Assembly (NCBI GenBank): GCA_021813685.1
Contig: JAKAJS010000174.1
Coordinates: 1-34,990 of the forward strand
Reading direction: 5' to 3'
From: Deltaproteobacteria bacterium
GTDB lineage: Bacteria > Desulfobacterota > Syntrophobacteria > Syntrophobacterales > Syntrophobacteraceae
DNA: 34,990 nucleotides
The stretch's first letter is position 1; each line of letters starts with the position of its first letter. A program made the position numbers and the translations under genes. The notes below the pieces were generated by a model that was given only the letters and a program-made list of their open reading frames with translations, searched no databases and was not told the DNA's origin. Shown in pieces: positions 25,431 to 34,114 of this stretch.

Positions 25431-25463
25431 CGCAAGTCCCCCTTTTTCCCAAGGGGACTTGCG
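25431..25463 (-). terminator. Hairpin after the L,D-transpeptidase gene
   Basis: A perfect 11-bp stem CGCAAGTCCCC/GGGGACTTGCG with an 11-base loop lies about 40 bases past the stop of the minus-strand gene at 25505. No long T-run follows on either strand, so termination may be Rho-assisted or the hairpin may protect the 3' end. Confidence 0.5.
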
Positions 25464-25504
25464 GTTTGAATCACCCGGCGGATTCCAGGATTTCCGGATG
25501 CACA

Positions 25505-27325
25505 CTAGTTGAGCCGGTCGGCCAGTTGGCTCGATTCGGAGACGACTCCGTACGGGTCGCCGGCGAAAATAATGCTTCCGCTGCCGGCGGCGACCACGGG
25601 AATGTACTCCACGGAGATGGGTACGGGTTTGGAGAGCTTTACGAACACCTGGCGGGTTCCTTGAAGGATCGAGTCCATCTTTTGCGCAAAGGGGTTGCCC
25701 TCGTCGTTGAGGACCGCCTGCGCCAGTTCGAGAGCGTTTTCGACCCGAATACAGCCGTGGGAGAAATCGCGGCGCGACCTGGCAAAGAGGGATTTTTCGT
25801 TGGTGTCGTGCAGGTAGACCACGTAAGGGTTGGGAAAATCGAATTTTACCCGGCCAAGAGCGTTTTTCGGTCCCGATTGTTGATACAGTCTGTGTTCGCC
25901 GAAGGCGTACTGGGATTCGTAGCGTGATTCCATCCTCACATAGCCGTGTTCGGCAAACCAATCTGGGTTTGATCCGGCGTCCTTATTGAGCTCGGCCCGG
26001 ATGCGGCCGTCGACATACCAGCGAGGATTCAATACGATCTGGTAGATCTGGCTGACCAGGGTGGGTGTCGTATTTTCTCCGACGATCTGGCCCCTGCGGT
26101 CGATTTTTTTCCCGCTGGCCCTGCCAACGACCACCTTGTCGCTCTTTTCGATTTGCCCGTTGTTATAATAGTCGAGCATGAACTGGGGAATGTTTACCCG
26201 GATAAACCGTTTGAAGCGGCGCGACGGGCTGTTGCGAACGGCCTGGAGCGAGTAGGCGATAAGTGCGGCCTTCTGACGGAAGGGAACATTCAACCAGTCG
26301 ATGGTGCGCCTGCCGACCACGCCGTCGGGCGTAAGCATGTGCGCCTCTTGAAACTGTTTGACCGAACGTTCTGTCGCCCTGTCATAGACGCCGGTGATCC
26401 TGCCGGCGTAGAAGTCCTCCTGACGAAGCCTCCTTTGGAGAAGCCCGATTTCTCTACCCGCGTCGCCGGGGCGCGCCGGGGAGGCGAAATAGACGTATTG
26501 CTGGCCCCCGTGGGCTGCGAGCTTCATGTATCGCCGGTAGGCGGAAAGCAGGGCCTTGTAGCCAAATCCTTTCGGTTCGAGCCCGGCCATGTAGGTCGAA
26601 ATCGGCGTGTTGCCCAAAAGAACTTGCAGGCTGTCTTCAAACGGCGAATAGGGGTCCATCTGCTTTGTATAGAGAAAAAAATCGGTGGTAAGACGCACGT
26701 CCGCTTCGCTGGCTGCCTGGAAACATCGGCGGAAGTCTTCGGTGATGACGACTCCGGGATTCGCCGGCTGGGAGGGGGAGGCTTCTTTCGCTCCATAGGT
26801 ACCGGAGGCGGCCCCAACAGAGGACAGGGGCTCGGAAGGGGATCGTTTCCCGGCGGATGCGAATTGGGGGTCGGCCGTACGGAGAGCGGCCCGGCAGTCG
26901 GCAAGTTTTTTAAGGGTTTCAGACAACCTGTCGAGTGCGAAGGGGGCCGGGTCCATTGCGTCTTTATCGGTAGAGCGAAGAAGGGCGAGAAGGTTCTTCG
27001 CCTTGCCGTCCAGTTCGAACCGGGAGTTTATGAACAGGGGCTGCCACTCACTCGCCGCATAGGCTTTGCTGACAGGGCCCGGGGTAAGGCCTCGCAAGTC
27101 CGCGGCCGGAATGGACTGCCAGAGGTAGTTCGACCAGAGTGACTTCCTGTCGTGGGTTTGCGTGGAAACCGAAGATCGGGCCGAAGCAGCGGCCGCCGCC
27201 GGTTGCGGATGGTTATCCGGCACCTGGGCTGCGCCGATCGCTGGAAATGAAGTGAGCAGGATCGCTGCTGAGGCTGCGAAAACGAAAACATTCCTTACTG
27301 CCGGCAAGATGCGCACGGAACTCAT
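25505..27325 (-). CDS. YcbB/LdtD-like murein L,D-transpeptidase
   Basis: A 606-residue exported protein. A signal peptide covers about residues 1-32 (VFVFAASAAILLTSFPAIGA). An N-terminal scaffold region is followed by a peptidoglycan-binding domain at about 285-345 (LLQRRLRQEDFYAGRITGVY). The YkuD catalytic domain spans about 375-560 with HDTNEKSLF and SHGCIRVENA; the nucleophile is C525. Such enzymes make 3-3 cross-links in peptidoglycan and can bypass penicillin-sensitive transpeptidases. The layout and length match YcbB/LdtD. ATG 27325 was chosen since the signal peptide starts there and AGAGG lies 3-4 bases upstream; the frame is open 23 codons further. It neighbours another murein enzyme on the same strand and is divergent from tadA. 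Confidence 0.9.
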   Translation of the reverse strand: MSSVRILPAVRNVFVFAASAAILLTSFPAIGAAQVPDNHPQPAAAAASARSSVSTQTHDRKSLWSNYLWQSIPAADLRGLTPGPVSKAYAASEWQPLFINSRFELDGKAKNLLALLRSTDKDAMDPAPFALDRLSETLKKLADCRAALRTADPQFASAGKRSPSEPLSSVGAASGTYGAKEASPSQPANPGVVITEDFRRCFQAASEADVRLTTDFFLYTKQMDPYSPFEDSLQVLLGNTPISTYMAGLEPKGFGYKALLSAYRRYMKLAAHGGQQYVYFASPARPGDAGREIGLLQRRLRQEDFYAGRITGVYDRATERSVKQFQEAHMLTPDGVVGRRTIDWLNVPFRQKAALIAYSLQAVRNSPSRRFKRFIRVNIPQFMLDYYNNGQIEKSDKVVVGRASGKKIDRRGQIVGENTTPTLVSQIYQIVLNPRWYVDGRIRAELNKDAGSNPDWFAEHGYVRMESRYESQYAFGEHRLYQQSGPKNALGRVKFDFPNPYVVYLHDTNEKSLFARSRRDFSHGCIRVENALELAQAVLNDEGNPFAQKMDSILQGTRQVFVKLSKPVPISVEYIPVVAAGSGSIIFAGDPYGVVSESSQLADRLN

Positions 27326-27478
27326 AGGCCTCTTTTCCCCAAAACGAAAGGTAAGACTTATTTCTGGTAAAATATAGAGCGGGAACACGCCCACCGTCCC
27401 CGGGTTCGCCTCTTCGTTACCGCTCTACGGATGGAAAGGCCTTTCCTATATACTAAAACTGTGCTATTGGCAATCGGC

Positions 27479-27952
27479 ATGCTGCAGGATGATTATTTCA
27501 TGGGCCTTGCTCTGGAAGAAGCAGGCAAGGGGTACCGTCTGGGCGAAGTTCCGGTGGGGGCCGTGCTCGTTGCCGGGAATGGGCAGGTGCTCGCGCGTGC
27601 CCATAATATGCCGATCGCCTCCCGGGATGCGACGGCGCATGCCGAGGTGGCGGCCATACGGGGCGCATGCGCCGCTGTTGCCAACTACCGGCTTCCCGGA
27701 TCGGTCCTCTATGTGACCCTGGAGCCGTGTGCCATGTGTGTCGGGGCAATGCTCCACGCCAGGGTGAGCCGCCTGGTGTTCGGCGCGCGCGACCCGCGAA
27801 GCGGCTGTGCGGGAAGTGTGCTCGATCTCACCGGTGTCGCTGCTTTCAACCACCGCATAGAGGTCGTGGGGGGCGTTTTGGCAAAGAGTTGTGCCGACAT
27901 TTTACAAAGCTTTTTCAAGGCCCGCCGAGCCGACAAGATGGGTGAAAAGTGA
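27479..27952 (+). CDS. tadA: tRNA-specific adenosine deaminase
   Basis: A 157-residue zinc deaminase. It has HAE (H54, E56) and PCAMC (C84, C87), the zinc ligands and proton shuttle of TadA, and the family start DDYFMGLALEEA followed by GEVPVGAVLV. TadA converts A34 to inosine in tRNA-Arg(ACG). With the ATG at 27479 the residue numbers sit three below those of E. coli TadA, which supports this start. An in-frame ATG at 27431 would add 16 residues that do not look like the family. A TATACT at 27449-27454 could be a -10 element, which would also favour the shorter form, but I see no -35. Confidence 0.93.
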   Translation: MLQDDYFMGLALEEAGKGYRLGEVPVGAVLVAGNGQVLARAHNMPIASRDATAHAEVAAIRGACAAVANYRLPGSVLYVTLEPCAMCVGAMLHARVSRLVFGARDPRSGCAGSVLDLTGVAAFNHRIEVVGGVLAKSCADILQSFFKARRADKMGEK

Positions 27953-27970
27953 TTTTGTGTCGATTCCCGT

Positions 27971-27998
27971 TTCAATTATTTTTCATCTGCAGTACAAT
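27971..27998 (+). promoter_or_regulatory. Weak candidate promoter of the tRNA-Ser genes
   Basis: TTCAAT and TACAAT (5 of 6 for the -10) are spaced by 16 bases, about 50 bases ahead of the first tRNA. The -35 is poor. Confidence 0.3.
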
Positions 27999-28048
27999 TC
28001 GGTTTTGCTTTTTTACCCCGCATTGAGGTAAACAGGGGTTGCTGTTGC

Positions 28049-28144
28049 GGAGAGGTACCGAAGTGGCCGTACCGGGCTCGACTCGAAATCGAGTTGTCCT
28101 GTGAAGAGCAGGGCACGTGGGTTCGAATCCCACCCTCTCCGCCA
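28049..28144 (+). tRNA. tRNA-Ser(CGA)
   Basis: The acceptor stem GGAGAGG pairs with CCTCTCC, followed by G and an encoded CCA. The anticodon arm CTCGA-CTCGAAA-TCGAG gives anticodon CGA (28084-28086). A long variable arm and the T arm GTGGG-TTCGAAT-CCCAC complete a class II serine tRNA that reads UCG. Confidence 0.95.
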
Positions 28145-28198
28145 CTTTTGGCGGATACGCCCCCTGCCTTGTTGCGAAAACCGATGCAAGTACTTTGC

Positions 28199-28291
28199 GG
28201 AGAGATGTCCGAGAGGCTGAAGGAGCACGACTGGAAATCGTGTGTACGCCCAAAAGGTGTACCGAGGGTTCGAATCCCTCTCTCTCCGCCA
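28199..28291 (+). tRNA. tRNA-Ser(GGA)
   Basis: The acceptor stem GGAGAGA pairs with TCTCTCC, with discriminator G and encoded CCA. The anticodon arm CACGA-CTGGAAA-TCGTG gives anticodon GGA (28233-28235). The long variable arm and T arm GAGGG-TTCGAAT-CCCTC fit tRNA-Ser reading UCC and UCU. It lies 54 bases after the first tRNA-Ser. Confidence 0.95.
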
Positions 28292-28334
28292 TCCCGCCTG
28301 ACGGTCCACAGCCTTCAGGCCGGCGTAGCCACTT

Positions 28335-30107
28335 ATGTCCTATCAAGTCATAGCCCGCAGATGCCGACCCGAGACTTTCGAGGAAGTCATCGGGCAGCCG
28401 CATGCTGTCCGAACCCTGCAAAATGCGATTCGCCTCGGCCGCATCGCACACGCCTACCTGTTTTCGGGGGCGCGGGGGGTCGGAAAAACCTCGGTGGCCC
28501 GAATCATGGCAAAGGCCCTCAATTGTGAAAAAGGGCCTACCCCGACGCCTTGCAATCAGTGTTCGAACTGTCGGGAAATTTCCCACACCAACTCTGTGGA
28601 CGTGATCGAAATCGACGGCGCCTCCAACCGCGGGATCGAAAGCATACGGGAGTTGCGCGAGACCGCGCGCTACAGGCCGGCCAAGGGGCGCTACAAAGTC
28701 TACATTATCGATGAAGTGCACCAGCTCTCCGTGGATGCCTTCAACGCCCTGCTCAAGATTCTCGAAGAGCCTCCGGCCCACGTCATTTTCATCTTCGCCA
28801 CCACCGAACCGCACAAGATCCCCGCCACCGTGCTCAGCAGGTGTCAACGGTTCGATTTTCGCCGCCTGAGCCTGCAGCTCATCGTGGAGCACCTCAAAAG
28901 AATCGTTTCGCAGGAAGGGGCCGATTTTTCCGACTCCATTTTCTACGCTATCGCCCGCGAAGCCGATGGGGGCATGCGCGATGCCCAAAGCCTGCTCGAA
29001 CAGCTTCTCGCCTTTCGCGGCGATGATCTTGCCGAATCTGAAATTCTGGATATCCTCGGGGTGATCGACAGGCAGAGCGTCATGCGCACCGCTGAAGCGG
29101 TGATAGCCGGAGACGCCGGGGCCTGTCTGGACATTGCCGCCGATGTCTACCGCAGGGGACTGGACAGCAGGCGCTTCTGCCAGCACCTGTGCGACCACTT
29201 CCGAAACCTTCTCTTTGTCGCCCTTTCCCCCGGTGCGGAAACGAGGGGCGATCTGCCCCGGGACGAAATGGAACTTCTCCGGAAACTGGCGGCCAAAACC
29301 AGTGTGGAATCCTTGCACGTCTACTTCCAGATTCTGTTGCGGGGGGAGGAGGATATACGCCGTTCGAGCATGCCGAAAATCACCCTCGAGATGCTGCTTT
29401 TGCGCATGGCCGGCCTGCCCCGAATCGAATCGATCGATCTGCTGCTCGAAAAAATATCGACACTCGAACAGGCTCTTACAAGCGGACAGCCTGCTGCTGC
29501 GTGTGTCGTCTCCGAGAGCAGGCGCCGCTTCGGGACGGAAGAACGGGGAGAGAATCGAGCAGAGCGAGGCGAACAGCGAGTGGCCTCCGATTCCACCGCT
29601 TCCCCTTCCCGGCCCGAAGCTGAGTTTTCCGGCCAACCGGAAAGCCCCGGGCCGGCGAACGAAACCTTTGCACACCCCGACGGCGCGCCGCCATCGCCCG
29701 AGAGAGCCATTGCCGATTGGCACATGTTCGTCGCTTTTCTGGAAACCCGCAACCCCATTTTGTGGGCCAAAGTCTCCCATTGCACCGCTCGGGTTTCGGG
29801 GGAGGCGATCGAGCTGGAAGTGCCGGAAATTTTCGAGAGCAGCACCAGTGGGCCCGAATTTGTCAAAAAGCTCGAAGAGGCCTCGCAGGCTTTTTTCGGC
29901 GCCGGGTTCCAGTGGGTCGTAACGAAAAAAAAACCCTCCGCCGTCCCGCGCGGCCCGGCGGCGAAGGCCGGTAATCCACCCAAGGCCTCGGGCGCAAAGC
30001 AGCTCGTAAGCCACCCGGCCGTGCAGCAGGCGATAGAAATCCTCGGGGCCGAACTCGTCGAGGTCAAACCCGCCACAACCGGGCCGCCGGAGGGTCGCAA
30101 GAAATAG
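28335..30107 (+). CDS. dnaX: DNA polymerase III subunit gamma/tau
   Basis: A 590-residue clamp-loader ATPase. The Walker A GARGVGKT is at 45-52, the zinc module cysteines are C64, C73, C76 and C79, and Walker B IIDEVH ends at 129. The sensor blocks LLKILEEPP and TTEPHKIPATVLSRCQRFDF follow. Domain III ends near 370, then a charged low-complexity linker (about 375-455), and a C-terminal tau-like domain (about 460-530, IADWHMFVAFLETRNP onward). It loads the sliding clamp in the replisome. A run of nine A lies at 29925-29933, close to the 3' end. No Shine-Dalgarno is seen before the ATG, but MSYQVIARRCRPETF is the canonical N-terminus. It follows the tRNA genes by 43 bases and leads the classic dnaX-ybaB-recR order. 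Confidence 0.95.
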   Translation: MSYQVIARRCRPETFEEVIGQPHAVRTLQNAIRLGRIAHAYLFSGARGVGKTSVARIMAKALNCEKGPTPTPCNQCSNCREISHTNSVDVIEIDGASNRGIESIRELRETARYRPAKGRYKVYIIDEVHQLSVDAFNALLKILEEPPAHVIFIFATTEPHKIPATVLSRCQRFDFRRLSLQLIVEHLKRIVSQEGADFSDSIFYAIAREADGGMRDAQSLLEQLLAFRGDDLAESEILDILGVIDRQSVMRTAEAVIAGDAGACLDIAADVYRRGLDSRRFCQHLCDHFRNLLFVALSPGAETRGDLPRDEMELLRKLAAKTSVESLHVYFQILLRGEEDIRRSSMPKITLEMLLLRMAGLPRIESIDLLLEKISTLEQALTSGQPAAACVVSESRRRFGTEERGENRAERGEQRVASDSTASPSRPEAEFSGQPESPGPANETFAHPDGAPPSPERAIADWHMFVAFLETRNPILWAKVSHCTARVSGEAIELEVPEIFESSTSGPEFVKKLEEASQAFFGAGFQWVVTKKKPSAVPRGPAAKAGNPPKASGAKQLVSHPAVQQAIEILGAELVEVKPATTGPPEGRKK

Positions 30108-30200
30108 ATTGTCGCTTGTAAGCCCATGGGCGTATGCTGTATGTCCCATAGTGCATTATGTTGAAATGGAAATATTTTATTTGGATGGAGGAAAAAGACG

Positions 30201-30527
30201 ATGCCCAAGGGATTCAATCCGATGCAGCAGGTCAAGGCGCTGCAGGAAAAAATGACCAGAATGCAGGAGGAGTTGGCTCTAAAGAAAGTGGAAGCAAGCT
30301 CCGGCGGGGGCATGGTGACCGTTGAGGTCAACGGCAGGCAGGAAGTCTTGAACATCAAGATTGACCGGCAGGTCGTCGACCCGGAAGATATCGAAATGTT
30401 GCAGGATCTTATCGTCGCCGCGGTTAACGACGGTTTGCGGCGCGCCCAGGAAATGGCCGCCTCCGAAATGGGAAAGCTCGCCGGTGGGCTCAATATCCCG
30501 GGACTGAACATACCGGGGCTTTTTTAA
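30201..30527 (+). CDS. ybaB: YbaB/EbfC-family nucleoid-associated protein
   Basis: A 108-residue protein of the YbaB/EbfC family. It has an N-terminal helix (FNPMQQVKALQEKMTRMQEE), then VEVNGRQEVLNIKID and AVNDGLRRAQEMAASEM. It forms DNA-binding dimers and is associated with the nucleoid and recombination. GGAGG lies about 10 bases before the ATG. It sits between dnaX and recR, as in most bacteria. The 93-base gap after dnaX contains a GCCCATGGGC palindrome at 30122-30131. Confidence 0.94.
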   Translation: MPKGFNPMQQVKALQEKMTRMQEELALKKVEASSGGGMVTVEVNGRQEVLNIKIDRQVVDPEDIEMLQDLIVAAVNDGLRRAQEMAASEMGKLAGGLNIPGLNIPGLF

Positions 30528-30533
30528 CGGTTT

Positions 30534-31133
30534 ATGAACCCCTATCCACCGATCTTGAGCAACCTCATTCGTAAACTCAGCAGGCTTCCGGGGCTTGGGG
30601 AGAAAAGCGCTACGCGTATTGCCATGCATCTTCTCAAGGCCCCGGAAAGCGAGACCCGGGCGCTTGCGGAAAACATTCTGCAACTGCGCAGCACCATTAA
30701 AACCTGCTCCGTCTGCTTTAACTTCACCGAAGAGCCGCTTTGCTCCATCTGCAGCGACCCGGCGCGCAACATCGGCGAAGTCTGCGTCGTGGAAGGTACG
30801 GCAGATCTTCTGGCAATCGAACAATCGGGGGCGTTCAAGGGCCGCTACCACGTCCTCCAGGGCGTACTCGCCCCCCTTGACGGCATCGGGCCGGAGCAGA
30901 TCCGCATACGGGAGCTTCTTGCGCGCCTGGAATCTGAAAAAATCAACGAAATCATCATCGCCACCAACCCGAGCAGCGAAGGGGAAGCGACCGCACACTA
31001 CCTGCTCCAGATTCTCAGGGACCGGGGGGCGCGCGTAACCCGTATCGCTTACGGAATCCCCATGGGGGGCGACCTCAAGTACACCGACCGCATCACGCTG
31101 GAGCGGGCGATGAAAGGCAGGCAGGCCTTTTAG
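30534..31133 (+). CDS. recR: Recombination mediator protein RecR
   Basis: A 199-residue protein with a helix-hairpin-helix (LSRLPGLGEKSATRIAMHLL), a C4 zinc finger (C58, C61, C70, C73), a Toprim domain (VCVVEGTADLLAIE to IIIATNPSSEGEATAHYL), and the C-terminal GIPMGGDLKYTDRITLERAMKGR. With RecF/RecO it loads RecA on gapped DNA. The length is standard. It starts 6 bases after ybaB, so the two are co-transcribed. A small hairpin TGCAAG...CTTGCA lies just past the stop, around 31140-31160. Confidence 0.96.
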   Translation: MNPYPPILSNLIRKLSRLPGLGEKSATRIAMHLLKAPESETRALAENILQLRSTIKTCSVCFNFTEEPLCSICSDPARNIGEVCVVEGTADLLAIEQSGAFKGRYHVLQGVLAPLDGIGPEQIRIRELLARLESEKINEIIIATNPSSEGEATAHYLLQILRDRGARVTRIAYGIPMGGDLKYTDRITLERAMKGRQAF

Positions 31134-31238
31134 CCCCTTCTGCAAGCCGGGCTTCTTGCAATTTCTTCCCGTTCGTAATAGAGTATCGCCCAGTATTCAT
31201 TTGGCACGCACGTCCGGCAAAGATCGGAGAGCGACTCG

Positions 31239-32978
31239 ATGAATTCCGCAGCGGAGTGGAGGTACCTTCCTCGGCGCCGTATCGAGCTGTTGATAGCTCT
31301 ATCACGGTTGATCTTTGCCTCTTTTTCCCTTGTGGCGGTGAGCCTCGACCCATCGCAGCCCGCCCGGTATCAGCAGTTGGCTTACGGCCTCATGGCGGGA
31401 TACGTCATCTATTCGCTGATCATAGGGTTGGTTGTCTGGCAAGATTCCTTTCGCCTTGCAAAACTTGCTGTGATCACTCATATTTGTGATCTGGTCATTT
31501 TTACGGCTTTTATGTTCTTTACCGAAGGAGCCAGAAGCCCTTTTTTCGCCTACATCATCTTTTGTGTGCTGTGCGCAACTCTGCGCTGGCACTGGCGGGG
31601 AGCTCTCTACACCTTTATCCTCGCCCTGAGCGCATATTTTGCCCTTGGTCTGTATGGCGACCAAATTCTCCATCACTCCGACTTCAATCTGGGAACGTTC
31701 ATAGTCCGCGGCAGCTATTTGACGATAGTTACCCTGCTTCTCATCCATATAAGCGCTCAACAGCTAAGGATAAGGAAGGAATTCGCCGCACTCGCCAGGT
31801 GGCCCAGGCCGGAGTTGAGCGACCTCGGCGATATTTTGCAGAAGCTGCTGAGTCAGGCATCTGCGATATCGGGCGCTCCACGCCTGCTGACTTTTTGGGA
31901 AGAACCCGAGGAGCCGTGGGTGCATAAGGCTTTCTATTCCCGGGAGGCGGGCTTACAGATGAGTCGTGAATCTCCCGATGCCTTCGGGGAACTCGTTCCG
32001 GAACAGTGGAGGGATGAAAATTTTCTCTGCTATGACGTGAATCGGCCCGGGACGGTGGTTTTACTGGAGCCGGAAAATACTTTGCACCACCTGCGTGCGA
32101 ACTGCCCCATCAGCCGTGAACTGCAGTCCAGGTATGGTGTGCGGTCGTTTCTGTCTATGCACCTGAAGACCAAACGATTGAACGGGCGATTGTTCCTGCT
32201 CGATAAACCGGCAATAACCTCCGATGATCTGGTTATGGGAAATATGATCGCTGCGCGCATCGCCGAGGCGCTTAACGAGTACTGTTTGATGGCCGAACTG
32301 CGCAGTGCGGCGATAAACGGAGAACGAATCCATCTCGCGCGCGACTTGCACGACGGTCTGCTCCAGTCACTGGCCGCCATAGGGATGAAGATTCAAAGCG
32401 CGAGCCGGGTTATCGAAAGCGACTCCCGACTTGCCAGACGGGAACTGGCCGATATTGGAAAACTTCTCCTTTCCGAACAGCGCGATCTGCGTTGCCTGAT
32501 TCAAGAACTGAAGCCTATGGGAGGCAGGAACGACCATCCTTCTCTGCAACATCGCCTGGAGGATCTTGCCGGTCTTATACGGCGCATTTGGGGATTGAGG
32601 GTGGAAATCGATATGGGAGGCATCGAGTTTCCTACGGCCTCCATGGTGGAGCGGGAAGTCTATTTTCTCGTGCGGGAGGCGCTGGTCAATGGCGCCAGGC
32701 ACGCAGCGGCTTCGAGTCTGAAAGTGTGTCTGGAGGCAAAGGACAGACATATTTGCATTACCGTCGCCGATAATGGGAACGGTTTTCCTCTTCTCGCGGG
32801 GGAATATGACCTGGCGAGTCTGAAGGCGACTCAGGCGGGTCCCGGATCCATTGTGGCAAGGGTTGGCGCGCTTGGAGGGAGCTTGACCATCAATTCGAGC
32901 CAATCGGGTGCCTGCCTCAGAATCCGCCTTGAGCTTCGAGGCCCGGGAGGGGGAAATGGCGATTCGCCTAGTGCTTAG
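31239..32978 (+). CDS. NarX-like membrane sensor histidine kinase
   Basis: A 579-residue kinase. About six hydrophobic segments fill residues 15-170, an integral-membrane sensor with little periplasmic sequence. A GAF-like region spans about 190-350. The HisKA_3 dimerisation helix contains RIHLARDLHDGLLQ with phospho-acceptor H371. The HATPase domain runs from about 475 (REALVNGARHAA, then VADNGNGF; the second glycine box is weak). It should pass phosphate to the NarL-type regulator encoded next, which it overlaps by 23 bases. The signal is unknown. The start ATG is preceded by GGAG about 8 bases upstream. It begins 105 bases after recR and is probably a separate unit. Confidence 0.88.
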   Translation: MNSAAEWRYLPRRRIELLIALSRLIFASFSLVAVSLDPSQPARYQQLAYGLMAGYVIYSLIIGLVVWQDSFRLAKLAVITHICDLVIFTAFMFFTEGARSPFFAYIIFCVLCATLRWHWRGALYTFILALSAYFALGLYGDQILHHSDFNLGTFIVRGSYLTIVTLLLIHISAQQLRIRKEFAALARWPRPELSDLGDILQKLLSQASAISGAPRLLTFWEEPEEPWVHKAFYSREAGLQMSRESPDAFGELVPEQWRDENFLCYDVNRPGTVVLLEPENTLHHLRANCPISRELQSRYGVRSFLSMHLKTKRLNGRLFLLDKPAITSDDLVMGNMIAARIAEALNEYCLMAELRSAAINGERIHLARDLHDGLLQSLAAIGMKIQSASRVIESDSRLARRELADIGKLLLSEQRDLRCLIQELKPMGGRNDHPSLQHRLEDLAGLIRRIWGLRVEIDMGGIEFPTASMVEREVYFLVREALVNGARHAAASSLKVCLEAKDRHICITVADNGNGFPLLAGEYDLASLKATQAGPGSIVARVGALGGSLTINSSQSGACLRIRLELRGPGGGNGDSPSA

Positions 32979-33600
32979 TGACGACCACCCGCTCATTTTG
33001 AATGGCCTCACGGCGCTTCTCACTGCCGGGGAGGGGTTTGAAATTCTTGCCTGCTGCACCAACGGAGAGGATGCCCTCAAAGCAGTGCAGGACCTTGCGC
33101 CGGACATTCTCATTCTGGATGTCCGGATGTCGGGTAAAGACGGCATGGGCGTTTTGCAGGAACTCCATAACCTGGGAAGCCCGGTGAAAGTAGTCCTTTT
33201 GACCGGTGAGATCAGCGAAGAGCAGGTCGCTATAAGCGTAGGGCTCGGAGTCAGAGGAATCGTTCTGAAGGAGTCGGCCCCGCAGGTGTTGGTGAGTTGC
33301 CTGCACAAAGTGTATTCCGGGGGGGGATGGCTGGAAACGGCTTCTTTCTATGAGGCGATTGAAACGACACTGCACCGGGAAAAAAATCGAGAACAGCTGC
33401 ACCTTACGCTGACAACCCGTGAAATCGAAATGGTGAAGATGGTCCGGGAGGGTCTTAAAAACAAGGAGATCGCGGAGAGGTTGTGCATCGCCGAAACGAC
33501 GGTAAAAACTCATTTATTCCACATTTACAGAAAATTAAACGTGGAGAGTCGGGCGCAACTCGTTCGCTACGCGCATGTAAACAAGCTGTTTTCCGATTGA
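32956..33600 (+). CDS. NarL/FixJ-family response regulator
   Basis: A 214-residue two-domain regulator. The receiver domain has the acidic pair D9-D10, phospho-acceptor D55 in LILDVRMSGKDG, and the conserved lysine in GIVLKESAP. The LuxR-type helix-turn-helix is LTTREIEMVKMVREGLKNKE and the following IAERLCIAETTVKTHL. It is the partner of the overlapping kinase and probably controls transcription of unlinked genes. The ATG at 32956, inside the kinase gene, has GGGAGG just upstream; the open frame extends 16 codons further without a better start. Confidence 0.92.
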   Translation: MAIRLVLSDDHPLILNGLTALLTAGEGFEILACCTNGEDALKAVQDLAPDILILDVRMSGKDGMGVLQELHNLGSPVKVVLLTGEISEEQVAISVGLGVRGIVLKESAPQVLVSCLHKVYSGGGWLETASFYEAIETTLHREKNREQLHLTLTTREIEMVKMVREGLKNKEIAERLCIAETTVKTHLFHIYRKLNVESRAQLVRYAHVNKLFSD

Positions 33601-33764
33601 AGGATACAGTCACCGAAACGAGCAGAGCGTCTTTCGAGGTTCCGCTCCCCTACCGAAAAAGTTCAATTCTCATCCTGCGGAAAGAGGCTGACGCTATTAC
33701 ACAATAATGCCATAGTAGCGCCAAAATCCAACCAAAGTCGCATATAACTAATACTTTTGTTCGA

Positions 33765-33792
33765 TTGATTTTTGGCAGCGAGAGAATAAATT
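33765..33792 (+). promoter_or_regulatory. Candidate promoter ahead of the small gene pair
   Basis: TTGATT and TAAATT are spaced by 16 bases in the AT-rich 295-base gap 33601-33895. The rest of that gap holds no gene that I can support. An AGGAGG at about 33864 lacks a nearby start codon. Confidence 0.3.
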
Positions 33793-33895
33793 ATCCTGAA
33801 ATTCAATCAGAATACATAAATGCGATCTAAACCTGATATCGTTAACGGATAGGCTGAAAAAGCAGGAGGTTTTAACCTTCCAAGAGGTGAGGACA

Positions 33896-34114
33896 ATGGA
33901 AGAGCACATCCTTGCATACTTTTCTGAAAACCTGGCAACGGTGAGCAAGGAGGAACTTCTCCAGGCGCTCAAAGATGCACTGAAAAGCTCGCACTACTGG
34001 CGTGAGGCCTGCTTATTAAAAATGCTTTCTCCTGCCCAAACCGGAAGGAACGTTCAGGCGATTTCTCGTCAAAGAAAGAGAAGACATGGTATTCGCGGCG
34101 GTGAAAAAGGATAG
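33896..34114 (+). CDS. Small unknown protein (72 residues)
   Basis: A short protein starting MEEHILAYFSENLATVSKEE, with a helical, acidic N-terminal half and a strongly basic C-terminal tail. No family is recognised. The case for coding rests on a strong Shine-Dalgarno (AGGTGAGG) directly before the ATG. It overlaps the next gene by 29 bases in another frame. The overlap could mean translational coupling, or a frameshift that once joined the two. The N-terminal half has the look of a small regulatory or phage-like protein, but this is only an impression. Confidence 0.5.
   Translation: MEEHILAYFSENLATVSKEELLQALKDALKSSHYWREACLLKMLSPAQTGRNVQAISRQRKRRHGIRGGEKG

Larger units (their letters stand above)
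25166..25504. other. 339-bp intergenic region upstream of the endopeptidase
   Basis: No convincing gene lies here; a plus-strand frame at 25066-25314 overlaps the endopeptidase start and is judged a shadow. The region holds an 8-bp inverted repeat at 25198-25232, a 12-bp palindrome at 25243-25254, a minus-strand TTGACA at 25277-25282, an AT-rich tract near 25315-25340, and an 11-bp hairpin at 25431-25463. Confidence 0.55.

Noticed and set aside
27972-30149. Long minus-strand open frame (725 codons) antisense to dnaX and the tRNAs
   Set aside because: It is a shadow of GC-rich dnaX and runs through two tRNA genes; its protein has no family-like blocks.
31195-31225. Sigma-54-like TTGGCACG before the histidine kinase
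   Set aside because: The GC of the -12 element is 12 bases, not 10, from the GG, and no TTGC follows.
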